A DNA stretch of 64,000 bases from Alkalimonas mucilaginosa (GCF_036327005.1 NZ_JAUGZK010000004.1:352660-416659); one strand, 5' to 3'; shown: positions 53,314 to 63,618, numbered from the stretch's first letter. The notes: generated by a model not told the origin, from the sequence alone. Program-made: numbers and translations.

Positions 53314-56169
53314 TTAAAGAGCAGCGATTTCTTCTATCTGCACTTCAAGCTTGCCAAGGCTGAGTTTCAGCTCGGCCTGTTTGGCTTTCTCTTTTTCCAA
53401 CACGGCTTCCGGTGCATTGCTGACAAATTTCTCATTGCCAAGTTTGCCATCCACCCGGGCCAGTTCCTGCTTGGCTTTTTCCAGCAGCTTGCCAAGACGC
53501 GCCAGTTCGGCGTCTTTGTCAATCAGGCCGGCCATTGGGATCAGCACATCCATGGCACCGACTTGCTGCACGGCACAGGCCGGCGCGGTATCGGTACTGC
53601 TAAGCACGGTGATGCTGTCAAGCTTGGCCATCACTTGCAGGAAATTGCGGTTTTGCTCGAGCCGGCGCAGCTCATCGCTGCTGAGCTGACGGAGCAAAAT
53701 CGACAGCGGCTTGCCCGGGGAGATGTTCATCTCGCCACGAATGGTGCGTACTGCCAGGATCACCTGCTTTAACCACTCCAGATCCTGCAATGCCGTGTCG
53801 TTGACGTCATCGGCCTGATACTCGGGGTACGGCTGCAGCATAATGCTGTCGCCCTGCACGCCCGCCAGTGGTGCGACTTGCTGCCAGATGGTTTCGGTCA
53901 TAAAAGGCATAATAGGGTGCATTAAGCGCAGCAGACTTTCCAGCACCCTGACCAAAGTACGGCGGGTGCCGCGCTGAGCAGCTTCGTCGCCTTGCTGCAG
54001 CACCGGCTTGGTCAGCTCCAGGTACCAGTCGCAGAACTGGTTCCAGGTAAATTCGTACAGGGTATGGGCAGCCAAATCAAAGCGGTAGTTGTCCATCGCC
54101 TGGCGCACCGCTTTCACTGTATGCTGGTACTGGGTCAGGATCCATTCATCGGCCAGCGACAGCGTCATAGCACCGCCTTGCTGACCACAATCCTGGCCTT
54201 CGGTATTCATCAGCACATAGCGGCTGGCATTCCACAGTTTGTTGCAGAAGTTGCGGTAGCCTTCCAGTCGCTTCATATCCCAGTTGATGTCGCGGCCGGT
54301 CGAAGCCAGCGCCGCCAGGGTAAAGCGCAGCGCATCAGTGCCACTGGCCTGGATCCCTTCCGGGAACTGGGTCTGGGTTTGCTTGGCGATTTTCTCGGCC
54401 AGCTTGGGCTGCATCAGGTTACTGGTGCGTTTGGCCAGCAGGGCTTGCAGATCAATGCCGTCGATTAAGTCCAGCGGATCGATGACGTTGCCTTTGGACT
54501 TGGACATCTTATCGCCGTTCTCATCGCGAATCAGGCCAGTGACATACACGGTTTTAAAAGGCACCTGCGGCTTGCCGTGCTCGTCTTTCAGCAAGTGCAT
54601 GGTCATCATAATCATCCGGGCGACCCAGAAGAAGATGATGTCAAAGCCGGTCACCAACACATCGGTCGGGTGAAAACGTGCCAGCTCCGGCGTTTGCTCC
54701 GGCCAGCCTAAGGTAGAGAAAGTCCAGAGGCCAGAACTGAACCAGGTATCCAGTACGTCCTCGTCCTGACGCAGGGCGACGGTGTCACTAAGGCCATGCG
54801 TGCTGCGTACTTCCTGCTCGTTACGGCCAACATAGACCTTGCCGTTGTCGTCGTACCAGGCTGGTATGCGGTGGCCCCACCACAGCTGACGGGAAATACA
54901 CCAGTCCTGAATATCACGCATCCAGCTGTAGTACATGTTTTCGTACTGCTTGGGCACAAACTGAATATCGCCGTTTTCCACCGCTTCGATGGCGGTTTTG
55001 GCCAAAGGTGCGGTGCGCACATACCACTGATCGGTCAGCAGCGGCTCAATCACCACGCCACTGCGATCGCCATAGGGCAGGGTATTGGTGATGGCTTCAA
55101 TTTTTTCCAGCAACCCGGCCGCATCAAAGGCCGCGACAATGGCTTTACGGGCCACAAAACGATCCAGCCCCTGGAATTCAGCCGGGATAGCTGCGCTAAG
55201 GTCAGCGTTGACTTCGCCATTGCTGTAAAAGCATTCGCCGGCAGCCAGAATGGTGGCCTCTGTGCTTAACACATTGATCATCGGCAACTGATGGCGTTTA
55301 CCGACCTCGTAGTCGTTAAAGTCGTGCGCCGGGGTGATTTTGACGCAGCCGCTGCCTTTTTCCATATCGGCGTGGTCATCGGCAATGATCGGAATGCGGC
55401 GATCGACCAGCGGCAGCAGCACCTCTTTGCCAATCAGCGCCTGATAACGCGGGTCGTCTGGATTAACCGCTACCGCGGTATCGCCCAACATGGTTTCCGG
55501 TCGTGTAGTGGCGACGACCAGATAGTTTTTGCCATCGGCCGTGACAGCGCCATCGGCCAGCGGGTAGCGCAGATGCCAGAACTGGCCTTGCTGATCTTTG
55601 TTTTCCACTTCCAGATCGGAAATGGCGGTGTGCAACTTGGGATCCCAGTTCACCAAACGTTTGCCGCGGTAAATCAGGTCGTCCTGATACAGCCGGACAA
55701 AGACTTCCTGCACCGCATTGGACAGGCCCTCATCCATGGTAAAACGCTCGCGCTCCCAATCGACCGAGTTACCAAGCCGGCGCATCTGATCGCTGATGGT
55801 ACCGCCAGACTCGGCCTTCCATTGCCAGATTTTGTCGATAAAGGCATCACGGCCCAGCGCATGGCGATCGGGCTGGCCTTCAGCGGCCAGTTTGCGCTCC
55901 ACCACCATCTGAGTGGCGATACCAGCATGATCGGTACCAGCCTGCCACAGGGTGTTTTTGCCCTGCATCCGCTGATAGCGGATCAGTGCATCCATAATGG
56001 TGTGCTGGAATGCATGGCCCATATGCAAACTGCCGGTTACGTTCGGCGGTGGGATCATGATGCAGTAGTTATCCTGGCTATCATCGGCCGAGGCTTTGAA
56101 GTAGCCTTTGCTTTCCCAGGCCTGGTACATGGCCTGCTCAATTTGACTTGGGTTAAAGGTTTTTTCCAT
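53314..56169 (-). CDS. valS: Valine-tRNA ligase
   Basis: ValS charges tRNA-Val. The 951-residue protein (E. coli 951) has the class I HIGH motif in PPNVTGSLHMGHAFQH at about residue 40, the CP1 editing domain (TRPETMLGDTAVAVNP), the KMSKS motif (DKMSKSKGNVIDP) at about 555, the tRNA anticodon-binding domain, and a C-terminal coiled coil (residues 885-951). It is the last gene of pepA-holC-valS. It starts 15 bp after holC. Confidence 0.98.
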   Translation of the reverse strand: MEKTFNPSQIEQAMYQAWESKGYFKASADDSQDNYCIMIPPPNVTGSLHMGHAFQHTIMDALIRYQRMQGKNTLWQAGTDHAGIATQMVVERKLAAEGQPDRHALGRDAFIDKIWQWKAESGGTISDQMRRLGNSVDWERERFTMDEGLSNAVQEVFVRLYQDDLIYRGKRLVNWDPKLHTAISDLEVENKDQQGQFWHLRYPLADGAVTADGKNYLVVATTRPETMLGDTAVAVNPDDPRYQALIGKEVLLPLVDRRIPIIADDHADMEKGSGCVKITPAHDFNDYEVGKRHQLPMINVLSTEATILAAGECFYSNGEVNADLSAAIPAEFQGLDRFVARKAIVAAFDAAGLLEKIEAITNTLPYGDRSGVVIEPLLTDQWYVRTAPLAKTAIEAVENGDIQFVPKQYENMYYSWMRDIQDWCISRQLWWGHRIPAWYDDNGKVYVGRNEQEVRSTHGLSDTVALRQDEDVLDTWFSSGLWTFSTLGWPEQTPELARFHPTDVLVTGFDIIFFWVARMIMMTMHLLKDEHGKPQVPFKTVYVTGLIRDENGDKMSKSKGNVIDPLDLIDGIDLQALLAKRTSNLMQPKLAEKIAKQTQTQFPEGIQASGTDALRFTLAALASTGRDINWDMKRLEGYRNFCNKLWNASRYVLMNTEGQDCGQQGGAMTLSLADEWILTQYQHTVKAVRQAMDNYRFDLAAHTLYEFTWNQFCDWYLELTKPVLQQGDEAAQRGTRRTLVRVLESLLRLMHPIMPFMTETIWQQVAPLAGVQGDSIMLQPYPEYQADDVNDTALQDLEWLKQVILAVRTIRGEMNISPGKPLSILLRQLSSDELRRLEQNRNFLQVMAKLDSITVLSSTDTAPACAVQQVGAMDVLIPMAGLIDKDAELARLGKLLEKAKQELARVDGKLGNEKFVSNAPEAVLEKEKAKQAELKLSLGKLEVQIEEIAAL

Positions 56170-56184
56170 CGGTTTACCTGCAAA

Positions 56185-56625
56185 TCAGCTGGCGGACATC
56201 ATCTCTGGGGTGATGCCAAGCTGACGATAGTGTTTATAGCGGGTTCTGGCTTCGGCTTTTAGCTGCTCGTTTGCCGGAACAAATTCAATTACTTGCGCAA
56301 AACGCCGGGCAAAGTCCGGTACTTCACGGCTTAAATTAATCAGCAACTGCCGTTGCTGGCGCGGTGGCTGCCAGCTTATTTCAACCGGTGCCCCGCGGGC
56401 CGGGCCTTCACCCGGCAGGTTGTGTGGAATAAAGCGTTCTGGCTCAAATTGCCACAGCCATTCATCCAGGGCATGGGCATCCTGCTCGTTAGCAGTCAGG
56501 ATAAAAACTCGCTGTTGCTGGCGATACGCTTCGCCGCACAGCTGGCAAGCCAGTTGCCAGTGCGCCGGAATATCCGGCTGTGGCGCTGTAGCATCCTCTG
56601 CCAGCTGGTAAAAGCGGACCTGCAT
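56185..56625 (-). CDS. holC: DNA polymerase III subunit chi
   Basis: HolC (chi) links the clamp loader to single-strand binding protein. This 146-residue protein has the family pattern: FYQLAED at the start, QRVFILTANEQDAHALDEWLW, FIPHNLPGEGPARGAPVEI and a C-terminal ARTRYKHYRQLG. It lies directly after pepA (TAAATG junction, no gap) and before valS, the usual gammaproteobacterial order. Confidence 0.95.
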   Translation of the reverse strand: MQVRFYQLAEDATAPQPDIPAHWQLACQLCGEAYRQQQRVFILTANEQDAHALDEWLWQFEPERFIPHNLPGEGPARGAPVEISWQPPRQQRQLLINLSREVPDFARRFAQVIEFVPANEQLKAEARTRYKHYRQLGITPEMMSAS

Positions 56626-58131
56626 TTAGTCCTGATCCTGACCACAGCGGTGCAGCAAATACTGGGTGAGCATCGGTACCGGGCGGCCAGTAGAGCCTTT
56701 GTCTTTGCCACCACTGCGCCAGGCGGTACCGGCAATATCCAGATGCGCCCAGTGGAACTTGCGGGTAAAGCGCGACAGGAAGCAGGCCGCGGTAATGGTA
56801 CCGGCAGCACGGCCGCCCAGGTTGCTGAAATCGGCAAAGGGGCTTTCCAGTTGCTCCTGATAATCATCCCACAGCGGCAAACGCCAGGCGCGGTCACCAC
56901 TGCTGTCGGAGGCATTCAGTAGATCGTGCGCCAGCGGATTGTGGTTGCTAAGCAGGCCGGTAGCGTGCTTACCAAGCGCTACGATGCAGGCACCGGTCAG
57001 GGTCGCGACGTCAATCACCACATCCGGGTCAAAGCGCTCGACATAGGTCAGAGCATCGCACAGCACCAGCCGGCCTTCGGCATCGGTGTTCAGCACTTCC
57101 ACGGTTTGGCCGGACATGGTGGTCAGGATATCGCCTGGGCGGTAAGCGTTGGCATCCGGCATGTTTTCCGCCGCGGCCAACACGCCGATGACATTTAGCG
57201 GCAGCTCCAGCTCGCACAGCGATTTCATTGCGCCCAGCACCGCCGCAGCGCCGCCCATGTCGTATTTCATTTCGTCCATGCCATCGCCTGGCTTGATGCT
57301 GATGCCACCGGAGTCAAACGTCAGGCCTTTACCCACCAGCACAATAGGGGCGGCATTATCGGCGCCGCCCTGGTAGCGCATCACCGTCATACGAGGCTCA
57401 TTGACCGAGCCTTTACCTACGGCCAGGTAGGCATTCATACCAAGCTCAGACAGCTCATTTGGCCCCAGCACTTCGACCTGCAATTTGCTGTGCTGCGTGG
57501 CTAACTGCTGGCTTTGCTCGGCCAGGTAGATAGGTGTGCAAATATTGGGCGGCATATTGCCGACGTCTTTGCATAACTTGGCACCGGCTGCGACTGCCAG
57601 GCCATGTTCGACGGCTTTTTCACCCAGTGCCAAATCGCGGCGGGTTGGTACATTAAAGACAATTTTACGCAGTGGGCGACGGGTTTCGTCTTTTTTGCTT
57701 TTCAGCTGATCAAATACATAGAGCGAATCCTGAGCGCTTTCCACCGCATGGCGCACTTTCCAGTAGATATCGCGGCCTTTGACATGCAGTTCGGATAAAA
57801 AGCACACTGCTTCCATCGAGCCGGTTTCGTTCAGAGTACTGATGGTTTTGGCAATGATTTGCTTGTACTGGCGCTCGTCCAGCTCACGCTCTTTGCCACA
57901 GCCAACCAGCAACACCCGCTCGCTCAGCACATTGGGTACATGATGCAGCAGCAGCATCTGGCCTGGCTTGCCTTCCAGATCGCCCCGACGCAGCAGGTTG
58001 CTGATATAGCCTTCGCTGATCTTATCCAACTGCTCGGCAACGGCAGACAAACGGCGTGGCTCGTAAACGCCAACCACGATGCAGGCGCTACGTTGTTTTT
58101 CCGGACTGCCACTTTTTACACTGAACTCCAT
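56626..58131 (-). CDS. pepA: Leucyl aminopeptidase (PepA, M17 family)
   Basis: PepA is a hexameric, two-metal aminopeptidase that also binds DNA in XerCD recombination in E. coli. The 501-residue protein has the M17 catalytic motif NTDAEGRLVL, preceded by VGKGLTFDSGGISIKP and YDMGGAAAVLGAM with metal-binding Asp and Lys. ATG 58131 has AGGAGT upstream; the frame continues to 58254 but no similarity is expected there. It heads pepA-holC-valS and is divergent from lptF, the enteric order. Confidence 0.97.
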   Translation of the reverse strand: MEFSVKSGSPEKQRSACIVVGVYEPRRLSAVAEQLDKISEGYISNLLRRGDLEGKPGQMLLLHHVPNVLSERVLLVGCGKERELDERQYKQIIAKTISTLNETGSMEAVCFLSELHVKGRDIYWKVRHAVESAQDSLYVFDQLKSKKDETRRPLRKIVFNVPTRRDLALGEKAVEHGLAVAAGAKLCKDVGNMPPNICTPIYLAEQSQQLATQHSKLQVEVLGPNELSELGMNAYLAVGKGSVNEPRMTVMRYQGGADNAAPIVLVGKGLTFDSGGISIKPGDGMDEMKYDMGGAAAVLGAMKSLCELELPLNVIGVLAAAENMPDANAYRPGDILTTMSGQTVEVLNTDAEGRLVLCDALTYVERFDPDVVIDVATLTGACIVALGKHATGLLSNHNPLAHDLLNASDSSGDRAWRLPLWDDYQEQLESPFADFSNLGGRAAGTITAACFLSRFTRKFHWAHLDIAGTAWRSGGKDKGSTGRPVPMLTQYLLHRCGQDQD

Positions 58132-58311
58132 GCTGACTCCTGGTTCTAACTGGACCGACTCGAAGCTACCGCAGCCGTGAAAAAATGCAGACTGAGTAAG
58201 AAAATGCTCGGATTTTACGGCGCTTTCGTCGATAATAATTGCTATAAACACCAAGTTTACTCAAAAACGGCCGAGGTTTCAGCAAAAAGACCGGTTTTCA
58301 GGGGGCATTTT

Positions 58312-59421
58312 TTGATTATTTTTCGTTATCTGATTGGAGAAGTAGCCAAGTCGCAATTGGCCGTGTTTCTGATCCTGATGACCATCATCATGAGTCAGCG
58401 TTTTGTCCGTATTCTGGCCGATGCTTCCGAAGGCGATTTGCCGGGGCAGTTGGTGTTGACGATGGTTGGGCTGAAGCTACCGCAATTGGCGCTGATTATT
58501 CTGCCACTCAGTGCTTTTTTGGGTATTTTTATTGCGCTTGGCCGTGTCTATGCCGACAGTGAAATGACGGTATTGCATGCGACAGGCCTGAGCGAACGAC
58601 GCATCAGTGTTTTTGTGCTGAGTTGGTCCTTGCTACTGGCTGGCCTTGCTGCCAGCGTTAGCATGGCGCTTAGCCCCTGGTCAATGGAGCGTGAATACCA
58701 GGTGCTGGAACGGGTAGAAAGCGATGTTGGACTGTATTCCTTAGTGCCGGGCCGTTTTCAGCAAACCTCCAATGAGCGTGCCGTGCTCTTTGTGCATGAC
58801 ATTGCCCGCGGTAGTGGTGAATTATCACGGGTCTTTGTGGCACAAAGCGAAATTCGTGATGGCAAGCCACATCATTCCATTGTGTATGCGCAAAGCGGCG
58901 CTGTGCAGGAAGATGCCAGTGGTGCCCAAATGCTGGTGCTGGAGCAGGGCCGTCGTTATGCCGGTCAGTTGCAGTCGCCACCTTTTGAAGTGATCGAGTT
59001 TGGCCGCTACCAGTTGCAAATCCGTGAGCAGGAAGTCGAGCACCGGCGCCGTAAACTCAGCAGCCTGACCACCCCGCAATTGCTGCAACAACTGGACGAT
59101 CCCGAGGCCCTGGCTGAGTGGCACTGGCGGCTTGCTATTCCGTTGTCCATTGTGCTGTTGGCACTGATAGCGGTACCGCTTAGCCGGGTGAACCCGCGCC
59201 AGGGCAAGTTTGGTAAGTTACTGCCCGCACTTGGGCTTTACCTGGGGTATTACATGCTGCTGATAGTGACTCGTTCGGCACTGGAAAATGGCCAACTGCC
59301 AGGTTGGCTTGGTATGTGGTGGATCCATCTGAGTGCTTTATTGATGGGGCTGGCCTTGCTGGCACAGCAGCATCCGCGGGTGCGGCGCTGGCAGCGCCAA
59401 CTGCGGGGGGCCAGCGCATGA
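58312..59421 (+). CDS. lptF: LPS export ABC transporter permease LptF
   Basis: LptF and LptG form the membrane part of the LptB2FG transporter that extracts LPS from the inner membrane. The 369-residue protein begins IIFRYLIGEVAKSQL and has six transmembrane helices, three on either side of a periplasmic beta-jellyroll (residues 135-270). The TTG at 58312 is chosen: it aligns with the family start and has AGGGGG 8 nt upstream. An ATG at 58177 in frame would add 45 residues that overlap the divergent promoter region. It overlaps lptG by ATGA. Confidence 0.95.
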   Translation: MIIFRYLIGEVAKSQLAVFLILMTIIMSQRFVRILADASEGDLPGQLVLTMVGLKLPQLALIILPLSAFLGIFIALGRVYADSEMTVLHATGLSERRISVFVLSWSLLLAGLAASVSMALSPWSMEREYQVLERVESDVGLYSLVPGRFQQTSNERAVLFVHDIARGSGELSRVFVAQSEIRDGKPHHSIVYAQSGAVQEDASGAQMLVLEQGRRYAGQLQSPPFEVIEFGRYQLQIREQEVEHRRRKLSSLTTPQLLQQLDDPEALAEWHWRLAIPLSIVLLALIAVPLSRVNPRQGKFGKLLPALGLYLGYYMLLIVTRSALENGQLPGWLGMWWIHLSALLMGLALLAQQHPRVRRWQRQLRGASA

Positions 59422-60485
59422 TCCGTATTCTGGATATTTACCTGGGGAAAACCATTCTGGCTACCACCGCCCTGACGCTGGTGGTGCTGATGATCCTGTC
59501 CGGTTTATTCCGTTTTTTGGATCAGTTACGCGCCATTGGCCGGGGTAATTACGATACTCTGCATGCCGTACTGTTTAGTTTGTACAGCATGCCGGGGGAT
59601 CTGGTGATGTTTTTCCCGATGGCGGCCTTGATCGGCGGCCTGGTTGGCTTAGGGCTTTTGGCCAGCAACAGCGAACTGGTGGTGATGCAGGCAGCCGGCT
59701 TATCCCGCTTGAATATCATCAACTCGGTGATGAAAACCGCGGTACTGATGATGCTGGTGGTGATGGCGGTGGCCGAATGGGGCTCTCCGGCGACCGACCG
59801 GGCAGCTCGTGAGCTGCGGATTAAAGCCATTTCCGGTGGTAATCTGTTTGCGGTGCAGCAGGGTATTTGGGCCAAAGACGGCGATGATTTTGTCAATATC
59901 AAGGAAGTGAAAGACAGCGGTGATCTGGCAGGGGTGGCGATTTATGAGTTTAGCGACGCGCTAAAGCTGGAAGCTATTATTTATGCCGAGTCGGCCAGAT
60001 TTAAGCAAGATAGCTGGGTACTGCAACAGGTAAGCCGTTTGCATTTTCATGAAGAGCGGATAGAGCGACATCAATGGCAGGAGCAGCGCTGGCGCTCGAC
60101 CTTAACGCCGGACAAGCTGGGAGTGGTGACCATTAAACCCGAGATGCTGTCGTTACGGGGCTTAAGCGATTACCTCGACTACCTGCGCGCCAATCAGCAG
60201 GACACCAGCCGCTATGAGCTGGCCTACTGGCGTAAATTAACGCAACCACTCACCATTATTGCTATGCTGTTGATGGCGTTGTCCTTTATTTTCGGGCCAC
60301 TGCGCAGCGTGACTATGGCGGCCAGGGGCATCATGGGGGTGCTGACCGGTTTTGCTTTTTACATGAGCAACGAAGTCTTTGGCCCTGTGGCGCTGGTGTA
60401 TCAGATGCCGCCCTTGCTTGGCGCAGTGTTGCCAAGCCTGTTGTTTATTGTGCTGGCGATTGTGCTGATGCGCAAAAAGGTCTGA
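59418..60485 (+). CDS. lptG: LPS export ABC transporter permease LptG
   Basis: This is the second permease of the LPS export complex. The 355-residue protein starts MIRILDIYLGKTILATT, has helices in the YSMPGDLVMFFPMAALIGGLVGLG region and a periplasmic jellyroll (about residues 130-260), and three C-terminal helices ending LFIVLAIVLMRKKV. The start overlaps the lptF stop; the frame open to 59304 runs inside lptF. Confidence 0.97.
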   Translation: MIRILDIYLGKTILATTALTLVVLMILSGLFRFLDQLRAIGRGNYDTLHAVLFSLYSMPGDLVMFFPMAALIGGLVGLGLLASNSELVVMQAAGLSRLNIINSVMKTAVLMMLVVMAVAEWGSPATDRAARELRIKAISGGNLFAVQQGIWAKDGDDFVNIKEVKDSGDLAGVAIYEFSDALKLEAIIYAESARFKQDSWVLQQVSRLHFHEERIERHQWQEQRWRSTLTPDKLGVVTIKPEMLSLRGLSDYLDYLRANQQDTSRYELAYWRKLTQPLTIIAMLLMALSFIFGPLRSVTMAARGIMGVLTGFAFYMSNEVFGPVALVYQMPPLLGAVLPSLLFIVLAIVLMRKKV

Positions 60486-60525
60486 GCCACTGCCGTACTG
60501 CGGTGGCTCCATCCAATAGCCACTA

Positions 60526-61029
60526 TCAACGTGCTGTTTTGTACAAATTCAGCTGCTTGCTTTGTTCTTTGCTGATCAGCACCATCTGGGTGTTGGTCAG
60601 TTGATCTTGCAATGCCAGACCTTGGCCCCAGCGCAGAAATAGCCAAAAGTTTCCCAGGCCACCGAACGCCAGTAAAGCCCGGCAAATTGCTTGCGAAGGC
60701 GTCAGTTGCTGGCCATTTTGCTGCAGCAATAATAAGCGCCAGGCTTTCATGCCCAGCGTTTGACCGGCCCGTAGCCAGAAATAGGCGTAAAAGCCGACCC
60801 CGGCCGACAATAAGTACAGCAGATAAAGCCAGCGCTGCAGGCCCTGACCAAAAAACGCAGCGGTGTCTTCATAGGCAGATAAATCCAGCAAGCCGACTTT
60901 TTCCAGCCCAATCACCAGCGCAAAGGCCAGGCCTGCAGCGGCCATAATCACTGCACACAGCACCAGTACATCGTAAATAATAGCGGCTAAACGGCGGGCA
61001 AAACCAGCCCTGGGCGCTTGTTCAAACAT
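60526..61029 (-). CDS. RDD family membrane protein
   Basis: This 167-residue protein belongs to the RDD family. It has APRAGFARRLAAIIYDVLVL at the start, the family FxRRLxAxxxD-type pattern, a central pair of helices (YLLYLLSAGVGFYAYFWL), and RAGQTLGMKAWRLLLLQQNG. The family includes small membrane proteins sometimes near LPS export genes; function is unclear. ATG 61029 is used over a TTG two codons earlier. It converges on lptG. Confidence 0.87.
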   Translation of the reverse strand: MFEQAPRAGFARRLAAIIYDVLVLCAVIMAAAGLAFALVIGLEKVGLLDLSAYEDTAAFFGQGLQRWLYLLYLLSAGVGFYAYFWLRAGQTLGMKAWRLLLLQQNGQQLTPSQAICRALLAFGGLGNFWLFLRWGQGLALQDQLTNTQMVLISKEQSKQLNLYKTAR

Positions 61030-61093
61030 GCACAATCTCAGCAGTTTTCGATGCGCCAGAGTGTAGCATAGCCGCCCTTACTGCGAAATCTGT

Positions 61094-62386
61094 TCATGGC
61101 CGTTGCATCCTTTCGGCACGCTTTAAGCGCCGGCGAAAGGCATACAGTAGCACGGCCACACTGCTGATCACCAGCGGCAGGCTCAGGCTGTGCCACAGCT
61201 CGCTATTCAGCTCCGGCCACCAATACTGCAAAGCCCGAATGCCATGCTGGCACAGCTGCATGGCGTAATAACTGATGGCGACCACTGACAACCCTTCCAC
61301 CATATGCTGCAGCTTCAGTTGCAGCCGGGCACGCTGATCCATCGATGCCAGTAAGCGCTGGTTTTGCTGTTCCAGCTTCAGACTGATACGGGTGCGCAGC
61401 AGCTCGGTGCAGCGTCCCAGCCGGTTAGAGAGTCCTTGCTGGCGAAACAGCACCGACTCGCTGGTACGAAACGCCGGCGTTAGCCTGCGTTCGGTAAAAT
61501 CCTGCAGCGACAGCAGGCCATCAATCGGCGTTTCATTCAGGCTTTTAATTCTATCCAGTGCCAACTGGTAGTAAGCCGCACTGGCTTGTAGCCGTGAACT
61601 GTTCTCGGCAATCAGATGTTCAGTCTGCGCCGCCATCCGGGTGAGTTCTGCCAGCAGCGACTCATCCTGCTCTTCAGCCTGTTCAATGCGTTTGGTGATG
61701 TATGACAGTTGCTGCTCCAGCGTATTCAGTTGCCCGATGGCTTTACGAGCCAATGGCCAGCCCAGCAGGGAGAGCTTGCGGTAATTGCCCAGATCAAACA
61801 ATTGCTGTACCAGCCGGCCCAGCTGAGCCGGGCTTAAACCACAATCTTGCATCAGCATCCGGCCGGCACCTTCGGCATGCTTTTGAAAGTCGGTCCAGAT
61901 GCGGGCTTTTTGCTCGGCCAGATAACTGCTGATGCAATGATCCGGATTGAACAGCGCCGCAATGTCCTGCTCTTGGGTGCTGCTGTTACTGTCCAGCACG
62001 CTCAGCTGTATCACCCGGAATACCTGGCCAGGAAAAGGTTCCAACCAGTCTTTGGCGGGCAGTAAATCCAGTGGATCATCAAAGAACTCAGTGCCACTGC
62101 CCGGTTGAATAAAGGTATAGCTGGAGAACTCGCCATGCTTTTCCCAGCGTAAGGTAGCGCCAAATAAGGACAGATTCAGATCGTTGTCACTTTCTTTCAG
62201 TTGCGCCCCTTGTTGTGCAGCCAATTGCTGCATCTGCGAAAATTCGGTACTGCGGCTGCTTGGGCTGACCGTCAGTACAAACTGACACAGCCGGCAGGGC
62301 GCCTGCAGGGCAGGGAAAGTGCGCTGGCGCAGTTCTTGATCCAGCAAGTCGCGCAGCGGATGGTTGCGTTGTTGAAATCGGCTCAT
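61094..62386 (-). CDS. DUF3422 family membrane protein
   Basis: This 430-residue protein is of the DUF3422 family. It has the typical N-terminus (RNHPLRDLLDQELRQRTFP), a cytoplasmic domain with TLRWEKHGEFSSYTFI and later long helices (QLSYITKRIEQAEEQDESLL), and two C-terminal transmembrane helices (about 366-385 and 397-416) ending KRAERMQRP. ATG 62386 with AAGGAG 7-8 nt upstream is preferred to GTG 62389. The function is unknown. Confidence 0.88.
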   Translation of the reverse strand: MSRFQQRNHPLRDLLDQELRQRTFPALQAPCRLCQFVLTVSPSSRSTEFSQMQQLAAQQGAQLKESDNDLNLSLFGATLRWEKHGEFSSYTFIQPGSGTEFFDDPLDLLPAKDWLEPFPGQVFRVIQLSVLDSNSSTQEQDIAALFNPDHCISSYLAEQKARIWTDFQKHAEGAGRMLMQDCGLSPAQLGRLVQQLFDLGNYRKLSLLGWPLARKAIGQLNTLEQQLSYITKRIEQAEEQDESLLAELTRMAAQTEHLIAENSSRLQASAAYYQLALDRIKSLNETPIDGLLSLQDFTERRLTPAFRTSESVLFRQQGLSNRLGRCTELLRTRISLKLEQQNQRLLASMDQRARLQLKLQHMVEGLSVVAISYYAMQLCQHGIRALQYWWPELNSELWHSLSLPLVISSVAVLLYAFRRRLKRAERMQRP

Positions 62387-62751
62387 CACTCAGCTCCTTG
62401 GGGGTTGCGAACAGACGTGGATAGCGACAGGCAGCAGCTTGTATGCCAGCTGTAAAGTCACGGAGCATATTGCAAGTATAAGGTATTGATTATGCTTGTT
62501 TTATGAATGTAATAAGACGTTTTATACTTCCGCCACAACCAAAGGTATAACTGTGCGAGTGTTTCAGCAGGAGGCAATTTGAGCCGCTTTAGTGCAGTGG
62601 CGGTGATAGCCCCCACACTGTTGGGCACTACCAGCAGCCAGATGTTGCCAACTGGGCTATAGTAGAAGCATCGAAGTGATGCGAGCGACCTTATGGGAAA
62701 GCGAACAGGTATGGAGCAGTTCGCCACCGGCAAATGTTTAGTAGTAGGTGT
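62387..62751. other. Intergenic region upstream of the binding-protein-like gene
   Basis: About 365 bp between the DUF3422 start and the next gene. It is AT-rich near 62460-62550. A minus-strand open frame of 91 codons (62458-62733) has no ribosome site or recognisable similarity and is not called. GCATC/GATGC at about 62668 is a small hairpin; I see no riboswitch. Confidence 0.45.
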
Positions 62752-63618
62752 ATGATGCGGATTATCTGGAGCACTGTGTTGTTTAGTCTGATCTTTCCTT
62801 TGCAGGCTATGACCACCATTGTTTACCCGGCAGCAGAAAGCGAGCAGGATATCCGTTTTGCCGATGTGATGGAGATACTGCAGCTAGCACTCGAGCTCAC
62901 CAAGCCCGAGTATGGGCCTTTTGAACTGCAGCCCTTTCCTGTTCAACTTACTGAAAGTCGTAGCCGGGCGCTGCTTAAGCAAACACAAGAGCTGGATTTG
63001 CTGTGGAGTCCGACCTCCTTACAACTGGAAGACGAACTATTGCCGGTGCGCATTCCATTGCGTAAAGGCCTGCTCAGTTATCGTCTTTGCCTGGTGAACA
63101 AACAACAGCAGCAGAGGTTGCAGAGCATAAGTAACCTGGCGGAGTTACGCCAGCTGGTGATCGGGCAGGGTGCTGGCTGGTTGGATACAGAAGTTTACCG
63201 TTACAACGGCCTACGCGTAGTGACAGGGCCATACGATGATTTATTCGCCATGCTGGCCCGAGATCGCTTTGATATTTTCCCCAGAGGGCTGGCTGAAGCT
63301 TTTGCCGAACTGGAAGTGCGACAGTCAACATTCCCTAACCTGACCATCGATGAAGAGCTCTTGCTGTATTACCCCTGGCCTTATTATTTTTTTGTGCATC
63401 CATCCAACCAGGAGCTGGCTGAGCGTCTGGAGCTTGGTATGCGCAGAATGATCGCCAACGGCAGCTTTGATGACATCTTCTATCGCTACAACCACACAGC
63501 TATTGAACGAGCTAATTTGCCGGGCAGGCGCCTGATCCGGTTGGAAAATCCTCATTTGCCAGCCAGCGCCCCGGTAGCTGATCCTGAGCTCTGGTTCACC
63601 CCAGATACATGGCGATAA
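62752..63618 (+). CDS. Periplasmic substrate-binding-like protein
   Basis: This 288-residue protein has a signal peptide (about 1-20) then a type II periplasmic binding fold like SBP_bac_3. It shows YPAAESEQDIRFADVMEILQ, RIPLRKGLLSYRLCLVN, ELRQLVIGQGAGWLDTEVYR, and RDRFDIFPRGLAEAFAE, the usual lobe pattern of amino-acid-binding domains. No permease or kinase is adjacent, so it may be an orphan sensor-like protein. The ATG at 62752 is preferred because AGG lies close upstream; ATG 62734 is also in frame and cannot be excluded. Confidence 0.75.
   Translation: MMRIIWSTVLFSLIFPLQAMTTIVYPAAESEQDIRFADVMEILQLALELTKPEYGPFELQPFPVQLTESRSRALLKQTQELDLLWSPTSLQLEDELLPVRIPLRKGLLSYRLCLVNKQQQQRLQSISNLAELRQLVIGQGAGWLDTEVYRYNGLRVVTGPYDDLFAMLARDRFDIFPRGLAEAFAELEVRQSTFPNLTIDEELLLYYPWPYYFFVHPSNQELAERLELGMRRMIANGSFDDIFYRYNHTAIERANLPGRRLIRLENPHLPASAPVADPELWFTPDTWR

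Noticed and set aside
62458..62733. 91-codon minus-strand frame upstream of the binding-protein-like gene
   Set aside because: No ribosome site, no similarity, and it covers the promoter region of the next gene.
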